Below are positions 1-7,066 of a DNA stretch of 15,364 nt, one piece after another (within the stretch, counting starts at the first letter, position 1; each line of letters starts with the position of its first letter). Position numbers and translations under genes: made by a program. The stretch lies in the NCBI GenBank assembly GCA_910585435.1, contig CAJUEJ010000049.1, forward strand, positions 1 through 15,364, given 5' to 3'. Origin of the DNA: an uncultured Hungatella sp. (GTDB taxonomy: Bacteria > Bacillota > Clostridia > Lachnospirales > Lachnospiraceae). The notes beneath the pieces are model-generated. The model saw nothing but the letters and a program-made list of their open reading frames with translations, ran no database searches and had not been told where the DNA came from.

Positions 1-72
1 GGGTATAGCGCAGTTGGTTAGCGCGCCAGATTGTGGCTCTGGAGGCCCAGGGTTCGAGTCCCTGTATCCACC
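1..72 (+). tRNA. tRNA-His (GTG), 5' end cut by window edge
   Basis: The anticodon stem CCAGA/TCTGG encloses the loop TTGTGGC, giving anticodon GTG at 33-35 and therefore histidine. The D arm (TAGCGC...GCGC) and the T arm (CAGGG, TTCGAGT, CCCTG) are intact. Base 1 corresponds to tRNA position 3: the first two acceptor bases and the extra G-1 typical of tRNA-His lie upstream of the window. The 3' acceptor strand TATCCAC ends with the discriminator C at 72, as expected for tRNA-His. CCA is not encoded. Confidence 0.95.
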
Positions 73-148
73 CTTTTATATGTACTATCGGAATCTCTCT
101 TGCAGCTGATTTTCAGGTACAAAGAGACTGGGAGAGTATATGATATAT

Positions 149-188
149 GACCTGAAACCTTGCAGAGTAATGGTTTAAGGTCTTTTTT
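149..188 (+). terminator. Intrinsic terminator after tRNA-His
   Basis: GACCT-g-AAACC pairs with GGTTT-a-AGGTC around a 12-base loop, giving about ten base pairs with one mismatch, followed by six T residues at 183-188. It separates tRNA-His from the downstream tRNA operon. Confidence 0.75.
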
Positions 189-216
189 AATGAATGTATA
201 CATTTTAAAAACAGGC

Positions 217-245
217 TTGCAAACCTGAAAAAACTATGCTATTAT
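217..245 (+). promoter_or_regulatory. Promoter of the tRNA-Gln-Lys-Leu operon
   Basis: TTGCAA (217-222) and TATTAT (240-245) are separated by exactly 17 bases, a sigma-A type arrangement. This is about 46 bases before the mature tRNA-Gln start and follows the upstream terminator, so it can drive the three downstream tRNAs. Confidence 0.7.
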
Positions 246-290
246 AAAACGGAACTTTTGGGGCGCCGAAAGGTTTGTCAAGCAGAATAT

Positions 291-363
291 TGGGCTATCG
301 CCAAGCGGTAAGGCACAGGACTTTGACTCCTGCATTTCGTTGGTTCGAATCCAACTAGCCCAG
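291..363 (+). tRNA. tRNA-Gln (TTG)
   Basis: The acceptor TGGGCTA pairs with TAGCCCA. The anticodon stem CAGGA/TCCTG encloses CTTTGAC, giving anticodon TTG at 323-325. The T arm is GTTGG-TTCGAAT-CCAAC and the discriminator is G at 363. CCA is not encoded. It is the first tRNA of a three-gene operon. Confidence 0.95.
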
Positions 364-423
364 CTGGTGCAATGTCATGTTGCATGAACATATAGTATCT
401 GAACTGTTATTAGGCTTATGTCC

Positions 424-496
424 GGGCGTGTAGCTCAGGCGGTAGAGCACTTGACTTTTAATCAAGTTGTCCGGGGTTCGAATCCCCGCACGCTCA
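424..496 (+). tRNA. tRNA-Lys (TTT)
   Basis: The acceptor GGGCGTG pairs with CACGCTC with one G-U pair. The anticodon stem CTTGA/TCAAG encloses CTTTTAA, so the anticodon is TTT at 457-459. The T arm is CGGGG-TTCGAAT-CCCCG and the discriminator is A. No CCA is encoded. Only four bases separate it from tRNA-Leu. Confidence 0.96.
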
Positions 497-500
497 GTCA

Positions 501-580
501 GCGGATATGGCGGAATTGGCAGACGCGCCAGATTTAGGTTCTGGTGGGAGACCGTGCAGGTTCGATTCCTGTTATCCGCA
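501..580 (+). tRNA. tRNA-Leu (TAG)
   Basis: The acceptor GCGGATA pairs with TATCCGC. The anticodon stem CCAGA/TCTGG encloses TTTAGGT, giving anticodon TAG at 535-537. The 80-base length and the variable arm between the anticodon and T stems are those of a class II leucine tRNA. The discriminator is A and CCA is not encoded. Confidence 0.95.
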
Positions 581-586
581 TGAAGA

Positions 587-619
587 GGTTTCGGTCAGGC
601 AGAAAAAGGCCTGAAAACC
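587..619 (+). other. Hairpin at 3' end of tRNA operon
   Basis: GGTTT (587-591) and TCAGGC (595-600) pair with GCCTGA (609-614) and AAACC (615-619) around an eight-base A-rich loop, with a three-base bulge. No T tract follows. It may act in 3' processing or protection of the tRNA-Leu precursor upstream of the true terminator. Confidence 0.45.
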
Positions 620-625
620 GTATAG

Positions 626-672
626 AATCAAGGCTTCCGGAGAAGGGGATTCTCCGGGAACCTTGATTTTTT
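626..672 (+). terminator. Strong intrinsic terminator of the tRNA operon
   Basis: A long stem (ATCAAGG then TTCCGGAGAA, pairing with TTCTCCGGGAA then CCTTGAT, one unpaired base) closes a GGGGA-type loop and runs into TTTTTT at 667-672. It ends the tRNA operon about 46 bases before the next start codon. Confidence 0.88.
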
Positions 673-718
673 AGTATTTGGAAATTGTATGGAAAATTGT
701 GTCCGGGGAGGGAGATAC

Positions 719-2335
719 ATGGCCTTTCAGTTTAAAAGAGAAGTGGCTGAGACAGTAAGAGAATGGAGACGCTATTATGGGCAGGCCAAGGTGCTTCGGT
801 GGTTTGCGGCGATTCTTCTGATGCTTGTATACGGGATCCGGCTTACCCAGGGCGACCTTTTTATAGACAGTGAAATTATGCTTACGGATCCGGAGGAGAT
901 TCTGCATTCCTGGTATGGCAGCCGAAGATACGGGCTGGTTTTTGCAAAGCGGCTTTTGGCGCTGGGGCGCCTGGCGCCTTATTTTTCCAATGGCCTTTTG
1001 GTGCTGACTCTGTGGTGCCTGACGCTGGCCCTGTGCTTCTGTTTTGATTATTGGAACGGGAGACGGGGAAGCGGGGCCGGAAGGAGTGTTTTATTTGCGT
1101 TGTTTTTCATTTCTTCCCCCTGCTTTGTAGAGCAGTTTAATTTTCTTTTGCAGGCCTTTGAGATTGCATTGGCCCTTCTTCTGTGCCTGGCAGCAGTTTT
1201 TTGTGCCGGAAAACGGATCTATGAGAGGAAAAGCAGGGTCTGGTTGTTTTTTTCTGTGGTTTTTATGGTCTGGAGCTTTGGATTTTACCAGGCTCTTCCG
1301 GCATTTTATATTGCGTTGACCGTGATTTCTTATATAGGTGTTTCGCTTTACGGAGAAAAAGAGTGTGGTTTTCGGGAGGGCATAAGCCATGTGCTGTGGT
1401 TCCTGGCAGGATTTGCCCTGTATTGTGTGGCGGCCAGAGAGACCAGCCGGATGGCGGGGGCAGACTCCACCTATGTGAACGGTATGTTTTTGTGGGGGAA
1501 GGAGAGCCTGGAGACCTGTATTGCCAACTTAAGGCTGGAATTCTGGTGGATGTATCAGGGGAACAGGCCGGTATTTTATGAAATATGGTTTCCTGTGACA
1601 GCCGGCATTGCCAGTGCCGTGGCTTTGCTTCTGGGATGGTGCAGGAAAAAGAGGAAGTACCTGTGCTATGGGTTTGCGGTGCTGTTCCTTCCGGTGACAC
1701 CGTTTCTCATTACGCTGGTAACTGGTATGAATCAGCCGGTCCGCGGCCAGATGGTATATCCGCTGGTTTATGCTTACATGGTTATGGCATTGTATGACGG
1801 AATAAAGGAGCTTGCAGAACAGATAACAGGCGCCGGCAGAGCAAAGGGGATGGGGCTGTGGGTGAAAAAATGGATTCCCGCCGCCGTATTTTTCCTGTGG
1901 CTCCGCACAGGGTGGATCCAGTGTGTAACGGCATGCCAGCTGTGGGAGACGGCCCATGAAAGCTATGTGCAGGATGTTCTGACCGCCAACCGCCTGTATT
2001 CTGATATCTGTAAGGAGGCGGGAATAGAGCAGACAAAAGACTGTATCGTGGTGTTTGTGGGGGAGAGGGGGATTCGGCTCAGTGAGTCTGCAGTGACAGG
2101 AGATGCCATCGGCTATTCATTTTTTGAGTGGGATGTCGACAGCGTTACGGGAGTGAATGGAAGGGTTCATACGCTTTTTGAGACGCTGGGCCTTGAGATG
2201 GAGAAGCCGGAGGAAGAGGAGTACAGGGAGGCTGTGGAGGCCAGCCGTTTGTGGCCGGTGTGGCCGGCCCAGGGGGCTGTCCTCAAAATCAGAGACGGTG
2301 TCATAGGGGTGAAGCTGTCGGAACCGAAGCTTTAA
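719..2335 (+). CDS. GtrII-like glucosyltransferase, polytopic membrane protein
   Basis: This 538-residue protein is strongly hydrophobic, with about ten likely membrane segments (for example near residues 27-40, 92-110, 122-135, 145-163, 173-208, 222-238, 292-306, 317-336, 345-360 and 386-400) and a soluble C-terminal region of roughly 130 residues. An acidic stretch (FIDSE, 48-52) after the first membrane segment and a GFYQ motif near 188-191 recall the GtrII/glucosyltransferase II family, which uses polyprenyl-phosphate-glucose to decorate surface glycans. The family call is made by eye. An ATG at 689 is in frame, but the GGGGAGGGAG ribosome site at 704-713 sits six bases before the ATG at 719, so I take 719. 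No good promoter is visible after the tRNA terminator; a short one or read-through is possible. The gene converges on the ABC importer operon with a 35-base gap and no clear terminator. Confidence 0.65.
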   Translation: MAFQFKREVAETVREWRRYYGQAKVLRWFAAILLMLVYGIRLTQGDLFIDSEIMLTDPEEILHSWYGSRRYGLVFAKRLLALGRLAPYFSNGLLVLTLWCLTLALCFCFDYWNGRRGSGAGRSVLFALFFISSPCFVEQFNFLLQAFEIALALLLCLAAVFCAGKRIYERKSRVWLFFSVVFMVWSFGFYQALPAFYIALTVISYIGVSLYGEKECGFREGISHVLWFLAGFALYCVAARETSRMAGADSTYVNGMFLWGKESLETCIANLRLEFWWMYQGNRPVFYEIWFPVTAGIASAVALLLGWCRKKRKYLCYGFAVLFLPVTPFLITLVTGMNQPVRGQMVYPLVYAYMVMALYDGIKELAEQITGAGRAKGMGLWVKKWIPAAVFFLWLRTGWIQCVTACQLWETAHESYVQDVLTANRLYSDICKEAGIEQTKDCIVVFVGERGIRLSESAVTGDAIGYSFFEWDVDSVTGVNGRVHTLFETLGLEMEKPEEEEYREAVEASRLWPVWPAQGAVLKIRDGVIGVKLSEPKL

Positions 2336-2370
2336 ACAGCACTCCCTGTCTGCAAGCCTGTACTGGAACG

Positions 2371-2961
2371 TCAGTGGCTGCCTGTGACAGGCAGATGTAT
2401 CAGCCGGGCATTCAGGGCATGGATGTCCTGCTGCTGGTGGGTGGTGAGAAGGGTGATTTTCCCTGCGGTTTTTTCCAATATATAGAGGATGACATTGTGC
2501 CTGGTTTCATCATCCAGACCGGTAAAGGGTTCATCCATGAGAAGCAGATCCGACGGGGCCAGCAGGGCCCGGCAGATTGCGGTGCGCCGTTTCATGCCTC
2601 CGCTTAAGGTAGAGACCGGGCGCTTTAAGGATTCCGGGGGAAGAAGGCGGCAAAGCTGGGCCTGTACCTGCTGTTCTGTCAGGGATTTTCCCACAACCAT
2701 CCTTACATTTTCCACAGGGGTAAAATCCTCGCACAGGCGGTCTTCCTGGAAAACCGCGCTGATACGCAGAGCATCCGGTTTTTCTATAGAGCCGCTGTCA
2801 AAGGATTCCAGTCCCATGAGAATCTTGAGAAGAGTGGTTTTCCCGGCGCCGGAGGGGCTCATAAGGCCGTAAATATGGCCTGATTCCATGGCAAGGGAAA
2901 AGTGGGACAGGACCTTCAGATCGCCGAAGGATTTGGAAATATTATGAAGGATCAGTTGCAT
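2371..2961 (-). CDS. ABC importer ATPase, nitrate/sulfonate/thiamine-precursor class
   Basis: At 196 residues this is a compact ATP-binding subunit (usual length about 230-260). Visible motifs are the Walker A region SPSGAGKTT (35-43), Q-loop FQEDRL (71-76), signature LSGGMKRR (119-126), Walker B LLLMDEPFTGLD (139-150) and the H-loop TTHQ (173-176). The first Walker A residue, normally Gly, is Ser, while the GAGKT core is kept. It energises the permease encoded just upstream, with which it overlaps by 20 bases, so translation is probably coupled. It is the last gene of the binding protein-permease-ATPase operon. The substrate cannot be read from an ATPase; the SsuB/TauB-like class is inferred from the partners and motifs. 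Confidence 0.88.
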   Translation of the reverse strand: MQLILHNISKSFGDLKVLSHFSLAMESGHIYGLMSPSGAGKTTLLKILMGLESFDSGSIEKPDALRISAVFQEDRLCEDFTPVENVRMVVGKSLTEQQVQAQLCRLLPPESLKRPVSTLSGGMKRRTAICRALLAPSDLLLMDEPFTGLDDETRHNVILYILEKTAGKITLLTTHQQQDIHALNARLIHLPVTGSH

Positions 2962-3730
2962 GATTTGTTTTTCCTTTCCGCTGCAGCCGGGATAACAGAA
3001 ACAAAAAAATGTGTTCAGATAAAGTGCTGACTATAATGATGGTAAAGGTCCAGGCGAACAGGTCTGCGGTTTCCAGATAAATCTTGGACATGTAGAGACG
3101 TTCTCCAACGGAGACAGAGGGCAGGCCGATGACTTCTGCCGCCACACCGGATTTCCAGCTCATGCCCAAAGCCATACGGCAGCCGTTCATAAGAAAGGGA
3201 AGGAGAGCCGGCAAATAGATAAAACGGATTTTTTTCCACAGAGGGATACGGAAAACAGCAGCCATTTCCAGCAGCTTTTTGTCAGTGCTTTTAAGGCCTG
3301 ACAGGGTATTGACATAAATCATGGGAAGAACCACGATAAAAGAAATCAAAACGGCCAGATTTCCGGATCCGATCCAGATTAAAGCCAGAATTACAAAGGA
3401 AGCTACAGGAATGGAACGCATTAGTACCATAACCGGTTCTAAAAACTCCTGAAGCCAGGGAAATCTGTATGCGCCGCTTCCAAGAATGATTCCGGAAAGG
3501 AAGGCGATCAGAAATCCCAGGCTGATTTTTTGAAAGGAGTGGGCGATGGACAGCCAGAAGTCACTGGAAGGAATCAGCTGTCCTAAGGCCTCAAGGGTTT
3601 CCCATGGGCCTACCAGAACGATATGGTTGTGGATAAGCTGTGCCAAAAGCTGCCATGCCAGCAGCCAGAATGCAATGACGGCAACGCGGTACCATGGGAC
3701 CTGAGGAATATTCTTAAAAAATCTGTTCAT
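2942..3730 (-). CDS. ABC importer permease, SsuC/TauC-like
   Basis: The 262-residue protein has about six membrane segments (near 16-33, 68-88, 97-121, 124-142, 172-190 and 225-247). A cytoplasmic coupling loop of the EAA type is visible around 155-175 (EMAAVFRIPLWKK then a conserved LP), which docks on the ATPase. This architecture matches binding-protein-dependent permeases for nitrate, taurine, alkanesulfonates or thiamine precursors. The gene starts 11 bases after the binding-protein stop, with an AAGGG ribosome site inside the end of that gene. Operon order and spacing indicate one transporter. Confidence 0.88.
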   Translation of the reverse strand: MNRFFKNIPQVPWYRVAVIAFWLLAWQLLAQLIHNHIVLVGPWETLEALGQLIPSSDFWLSIAHSFQKISLGFLIAFLSGIILGSGAYRFPWLQEFLEPVMVLMRSIPVASFVILALIWIGSGNLAVLISFIVVLPMIYVNTLSGLKSTDKKLLEMAAVFRIPLWKKIRFIYLPALLPFLMNGCRMALGMSWKSGVAAEVIGLPSVSVGERLYMSKIYLETADLFAWTFTIIIVSTLSEHIFLFLLSRLQRKGKTNHATDPS

Positions 3731-3741
3731 GTATCATGCCC

Positions 3742-4848
3742 TTATGGAAGATAGAAAAACGATTTGTCAGGGAGCTCTCCGCCTACAGAGGAAGGATCCT
3801 GGCTATACAGGACGCTTAAGTAGCCGTAGAGCTTTTCTTTCATCTCTTCCCCGTCAATATAGGTAATGCTGCAGTAGGGGATAGCCTTGGCAGCCACAGG
3901 GGCCTTCTCGATGATTCCGGCGCTGGCTACCAGCTGGGCCGTCTCTTCTACATTGGCATTGGCATATTCTGCAGACTCTTTATGCTCTTTCATAAAGGTA
4001 TCGATAGCCCTGGCGGAGGCTGCGTCTTCAAACAGCTGGCTGCGGCATACGGTTACACCGGTTACCAGGCTTCCGCCATCTTCAGACTGGATATTATCCC
4101 ATTCTTTTGTCAGATCCAGAACCATTTTAAGGCTGTCGTTCTGTGCCATAGCGGCAGTGACGAAAGGCTGGGGAAGAAGCCCGATGGCACTGCCATCCTG
4201 TGCCAGGACGGCGGCGACCTCTGTGGCCTCGGATTTATATTCGATGGTTACGTCGTCAGAGGTAAGCCCGCTGGCAGACAGAAGGTGCTTAAGGACGTAA
4301 TCCGGAGTGGTGCCTTTGCCGGTCATATAGACAGTTTTTCCTTTCAGATCGGAAATACTTTTTATGGAGTCGTCGGCGGACACTACGTATAAGACGCCCA
4401 GGGTATTGATATCCAGCACGTTGATGCCGTGATTGGTCTTCTGGTACAGGATACTTGCCATATTGGCTGGAACCAGGGCGATATCCAGGCTGCCGGATAC
4501 CATCTGGGCAACCAGCTCGGATGCGTCCGTAACCATGATAAATTCATAATCGCCTTCCGCCGCATCTTTGGAAACCTTATCCATAAGGGAAACAAGTCCC
4601 ATGGAGGTGGGGCCTTTTAGGGAGCCGATGCGAAGATGGGAGGCTCCGGGAGCTTCCAGGCTTACTTCCTGCTTCTCTGTCTCTGCCGCCGCCGGGGCCT
4701 GTGCGGTCTCTGGGGCTGATGCAGTTGTCGTGGCCTCTGTCTGAACCTGAGTCCCTGTCTCCGGGCTTTCCTTTGAGCTGTAAGAGCAGCCTGTCATCAG
4801 GGCAGCGGTCATGGCACATGCCATCAAAAAGCTTAAAGTTCGTTTCAT
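3742..4848 (-). CDS. ABC importer substrate-binding lipoprotein
   Basis: The 368-residue protein starts with a lipoprotein signal peptide: MKR, a hydrophobic stretch and lipobox LMTG-C with Cys21 as the lipidated residue. A Thr/Ala/Pro/Glu-rich linker (about 23-65) leads to a periplasmic-binding-protein fold. Features such as the SGSLDIALVP segment (118-127), SISDLKGKTVYMTGKGTTPDYV (164-185, in part) and GLLPQPFV (223-230) resemble NMT1/THI5-like and SsuA/TauA-like proteins. It should capture a small organic or anionic solute outside the membrane. The substrate is not evident. It is the first gene of the importer operon and is divergent from the hydrogenase operon, sharing a 245-base regulatory region. 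A GAGAGGA ribosome site precedes ATG 4848. Confidence 0.85.
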   Translation of the reverse strand: MKRTLSFLMACAMTAALMTGCSYSSKESPETGTQVQTEATTTASAPETAQAPAAAETEKQEVSLEAPGASHLRIGSLKGPTSMGLVSLMDKVSKDAAEGDYEFIMVTDASELVAQMVSGSLDIALVPANMASILYQKTNHGINVLDINTLGVLYVVSADDSIKSISDLKGKTVYMTGKGTTPDYVLKHLLSASGLTSDDVTIEYKSEATEVAAVLAQDGSAIGLLPQPFVTAAMAQNDSLKMVLDLTKEWDNIQSEDGGSLVTGVTVCRSQLFEDAASARAIDTFMKEHKESAEYANANVEETAQLVASAGIIEKAPVAAKAIPYCSITYIDGEEMKEKLYGYLSVLYSQDPSSVGGELPDKSFFYLP

Positions 4849-4915
4849 GTGTAAATCCTCTCTTTCTTGTCTTTCCCGTCAGGTGTTCCTTCCGGGTTAG
4901 TGTTATGCAAATGTG

Positions 4916-4944
4916 ATTATATCATTATTCACAAAATCCGTCCA
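4916..4944 (-). promoter_or_regulatory. Promoter of the ABC importer operon
   Basis: On the minus strand TATAAT (4921-4916) is preceded by TG one base upstream (extended -10) and, 17 bases further, by TGGACG (4944-4939), a 4/6 match to TTGACA. The predicted transcript start is about 60 bases before the binding-protein start codon. Confidence 0.65.
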
Positions 4945-4961
4945 GAGTGTGTTTGAAAATT

Positions 4962-5006
4962 AGGAAGCCTGTAAATCAGGAAGCCTGCAGGAAACTTTTA
5001 GGAAAC
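4962..5006 (+). repeat. Phased AGGAA direct repeats upstream of the hydrogenase promoter
   Basis: AGGAAGCCTG occurs at 4962-4971 and 4978-4987, and AGGAAAC at 4989-4995 and 5000-5006. The AGGAA cores start 16, 11 and 11 bases apart. They end 13 bases before the -35 box, a position suited to an activator; no factor is identified. Confidence 0.6.
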
Positions 5007-5019
5007 TCACAAAAAGTTA

Positions 5020-5048
5020 TTGATAATAATATCACAATGTGAGATAAT
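5020..5048 (+). promoter_or_regulatory. Promoter of the hydrogenase operon with palindrome in spacer
   Basis: TTGATA (5020-5025) and GATAAT (5043-5048), each a 5/6 consensus match, are separated by 17 bases. The spacer contains TCACA-A-TGTGA (5032-5042), the core of a longer imperfect palindrome centred on 5037 (5024-5050, 11 of 13 pairs matching) that covers the -10 box. A repressor bound here would block polymerase. The sequence TTGATAATAATATCACAA at 5020-5037 also resembles a Rex operator. Confidence 0.72.
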
Positions 5049-5093
5049 TAGAATAACTTTGAGGTTAATCTTAATATGCGGAGGAATAAGTCA

Positions 5094-5333
5094 ATGAAAA
5101 TCACAATTTGTATCGGAAGTGCATGTCATCTGAAAGGATCCAGAGAGATTATTAAGGAGATGCAGGATCTGGTAGCGAAGAATGGGTTGGGGGATAAGGT
5201 GGATTTAAATGGTGCATTCTGCAGCGGCAACTGTGTAAACGGAGTCTGTGTCACTGTGGACGGGGAGCTGTTCTCCGTACAGCCGGAAAACACGAAAGCA
5301 TTCTTTGAGAAAGAGGTTATGGGGAGGTTATAA
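5094..5333 (+). CDS. Thioredoxin-like [2Fe-2S] ferredoxin domain protein (NuoE-like)
   Basis: This 79-residue protein has Cys6-x4-Cys11 and Cys43-x3-Cys47, the ligand pattern of thioredoxin-fold [2Fe-2S] ferredoxins as in NuoE/HydC C-terminal domains. It is about half the length of a NuoE subunit and lacks its N-terminal helical part, so it is a stand-alone electron carrier or relay. An upstream in-frame ATG at 5076 is rejected because the GGAGG at 5080-5084 lies nine bases before ATG 5094. Its stop overlaps the start of the next gene (TAATG), so it is probably made together with the sensory hydrogenase and may feed or drain electrons from it. That partnership is inferred from context. Confidence 0.85.
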   Translation: MKITICIGSACHLKGSREIIKEMQDLVAKNGLGDKVDLNGAFCSGNCVNGVCVTVDGELFSVQPENTKAFFEKEVMGRL

Positions 5334-7066
5334 TGGGGATTATTGATTTTAAGGCGACCAAATGTAAGCATTGTTATAAATGTGTCCGCAACTGTGAAGT
5401 AAAGGCCATTATGATTAAAGACGGCCGTGCGGAGATCATGGAGGACAAATGTATTTTATGCGGAAAATGCCTTCAGATCTGTCCTCAGTCGGCTAAGACA
5501 TTAAACAGTGATTTAAATATAGTAAGGGAATTTGTCTTAAGGGGAGATAAGGTAGTTGTTTCCATTGCGCCTTCCTATATGGGTCTGTTAAAATATAAGA
5601 CATTGGGACAGGTGAAGGCAGCCCTTAAGAAGCTGGGCTTTACGGATGTAAGGGAGACGTCGGAAGGGGCTGTTCTGGTAACGGAAGAGTACACCAAGCT
5701 TCTGCGGGACGGAGTGATGGAGAATATTATCACCACATGCTGCCCAAGCGTCAATGATCTGATTGAGATCTATTATCCTCAGCTGGTTCCGTACCTGGCG
5801 CCTGTGGTATCTCCTATGGTTGCCCACGGCAGGCTTTTAAAGAGGGAGTACGGCCAGGATACCAAGGTGGTATTTCTGGGGCCGTGCCTGGCCAAGAAAA
5901 AGGAGTCTCAGGATTCCCGCCACCAGGACTGTATCGACGCGGTTCTGAATTTCAGCGATATTGAGACGTGGTTGCGGGATGAGAAGATTGTCATCGAGGA
6001 GTGCGAGGATGACCCCTTTGACGCTGTGGATCCCAAGATTAACCGTCTGTATCCGGTCAGCAACGGTGTGGTAAGCTCTGTGCTGGCTACAGAAGGGCGT
6101 GCGGACGGTTACCGGAAGTTCTATGTTCACGGTACCAAGAACTGTATTGACCTGTGCGACAGCATGTCCCGGGGAGAGATAAAAGGCTGCTTTATCGAGA
6201 TGAACAACTGTGCCGGCGGCTGTATCAAAGGCCCCACAGTGGAAGACGAGAGCATTTCCAGATTTAAGGTGAAGCTGGATATGGAGGAGACCGTGTCCAA
6301 GGATCCGGTACCGCCTAAGGTAGTGGCAAGACTGGCGGAGAATGTGGCTATGGAGAAGATTTTTGAGGACCGCTCCCCCAGGGATCCTATGCCTACGGAG
6401 GAGGAGATTCAGGAGATCCTGCGCCAGACCGGAAAGAACAGCCCGGAGGATCAGCTGAACTGCGGTGCCTGTGGATATCCTACCTGCCGGGAGAAGGCAA
6501 TCGCTGTATTCCAGAAGAAGGCAGAGTTAAATATGTGTATTCCGTTTATGCACGACAAGGCGGAATCCCTGTCCAACCTGGTTATGGAGACCTCGCCCAA
6601 TGTGGTTTTGATTGTAGACAAAGACATGAAGATTATGGAGTACTCCAAGGTGGGGGAGAAATATTTTGGAAAGACCCGCTCCGAGGCTCTGAATATGTAT
6701 CTCTATGAGTTTATCGATCCGGTGGATTTCCAGTGGGTATATGACACCCATCAGAACATCCACGGCAAGAAGGTAACCTATGGGGAATACAATATTACCA
6801 TGCTTCAGAATATTGTATACATAGAGAAGCAGGATGCGGTTCTGGCTACGTTTATTGATATCACCAAGGAAGAAGAGCAGGCCAAGCAGGATTATGACAA
6901 GAAGCTGGAGACCATTGACCTGGCTCAGAAGGTTATCCACAAGCAGATGATGGTAGCCCAGGAGATTGCCGGATTGTTAGGCGAGACTACAGCGGATACC
7001 AAGACCACATTAACCCGCCTTTGCAGTTCTCTGCTGGAAGAGGGAAGTGAAAGCGAGGTTCGATAG
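5333..7066 (+). CDS. Sensory-type [FeFe] hydrogenase with PAS domain (HydS-like, group C)
   Basis: The 577-residue protein begins with a two-[4Fe-4S] ferredoxin domain (Cys11/14/17/21 and Cys40/43/46/50). The H-cluster domain (about 65-330) has L1 TTCCPS (Cys136/137), L2 GPCLAKKKE (Cys185) and L3 NNCAGGC (Cys293/297), so all four H-cluster cysteines are present. A further [4Fe-4S] domain uses Cys377, 380, 385 and 402, followed by a PAS domain (about 415-515) and a probable coiled coil (about 512-570). Catalytic hydrogenases lack the PAS tail; this architecture, next to a PP2C phosphatase, matches the putative phosphatase-linked sensory group (C3). It likely reports H2 or redox state in the cytoplasm. 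The pocket is unusual: Gly replaces Met in L2, Asn replaces Met in L3, and a Lys appears at the position I align with a proton-path Glu. It overlaps the [2Fe-2S] gene and abuts the phosphatase gene. Confidence 0.9.
   Translation: MGIIDFKATKCKHCYKCVRNCEVKAIMIKDGRAEIMEDKCILCGKCLQICPQSAKTLNSDLNIVREFVLRGDKVVVSIAPSYMGLLKYKTLGQVKAALKKLGFTDVRETSEGAVLVTEEYTKLLRDGVMENIITTCCPSVNDLIEIYYPQLVPYLAPVVSPMVAHGRLLKREYGQDTKVVFLGPCLAKKKESQDSRHQDCIDAVLNFSDIETWLRDEKIVIEECEDDPFDAVDPKINRLYPVSNGVVSSVLATEGRADGYRKFYVHGTKNCIDLCDSMSRGEIKGCFIEMNNCAGGCIKGPTVEDESISRFKVKLDMEETVSKDPVPPKVVARLAENVAMEKIFEDRSPRDPMPTEEEIQEILRQTGKNSPEDQLNCGACGYPTCREKAIAVFQKKAELNMCIPFMHDKAESLSNLVMETSPNVVLIVDKDMKIMEYSKVGEKYFGKTRSEALNMYLYEFIDPVDFQWVYDTHQNIHGKKVTYGEYNITMLQNIVYIEKQDAVLATFIDITKEEEQAKQDYDKKLETIDLAQKVIHKQMMVAQEIAGLLGETTADTKTTLTRLCSSLLEEGSESEVR

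Noticed and set aside
364..423. Small hairpin TGCAA/TTGCA between tRNA-Gln and tRNA-Lys
   Set aside because: A five-base stem in a tRNA spacer is too weak to call; it is probably just processed spacer RNA.
673..718. Dedicated promoter for the membrane glucosyltransferase-like gene
   Set aside because: The best candidate uses TTGATT inside the tRNA terminator and a poor -10 (TTGTAT, 3/6), so I could not support it.
2336..2420. Possible terminator between the convergent glucosyltransferase-like and ABC ATPase genes
   Set aside because: Only a short CCTG/CAGG hairpin is seen, mostly within the ATPase gene, with no T tract on either strand.
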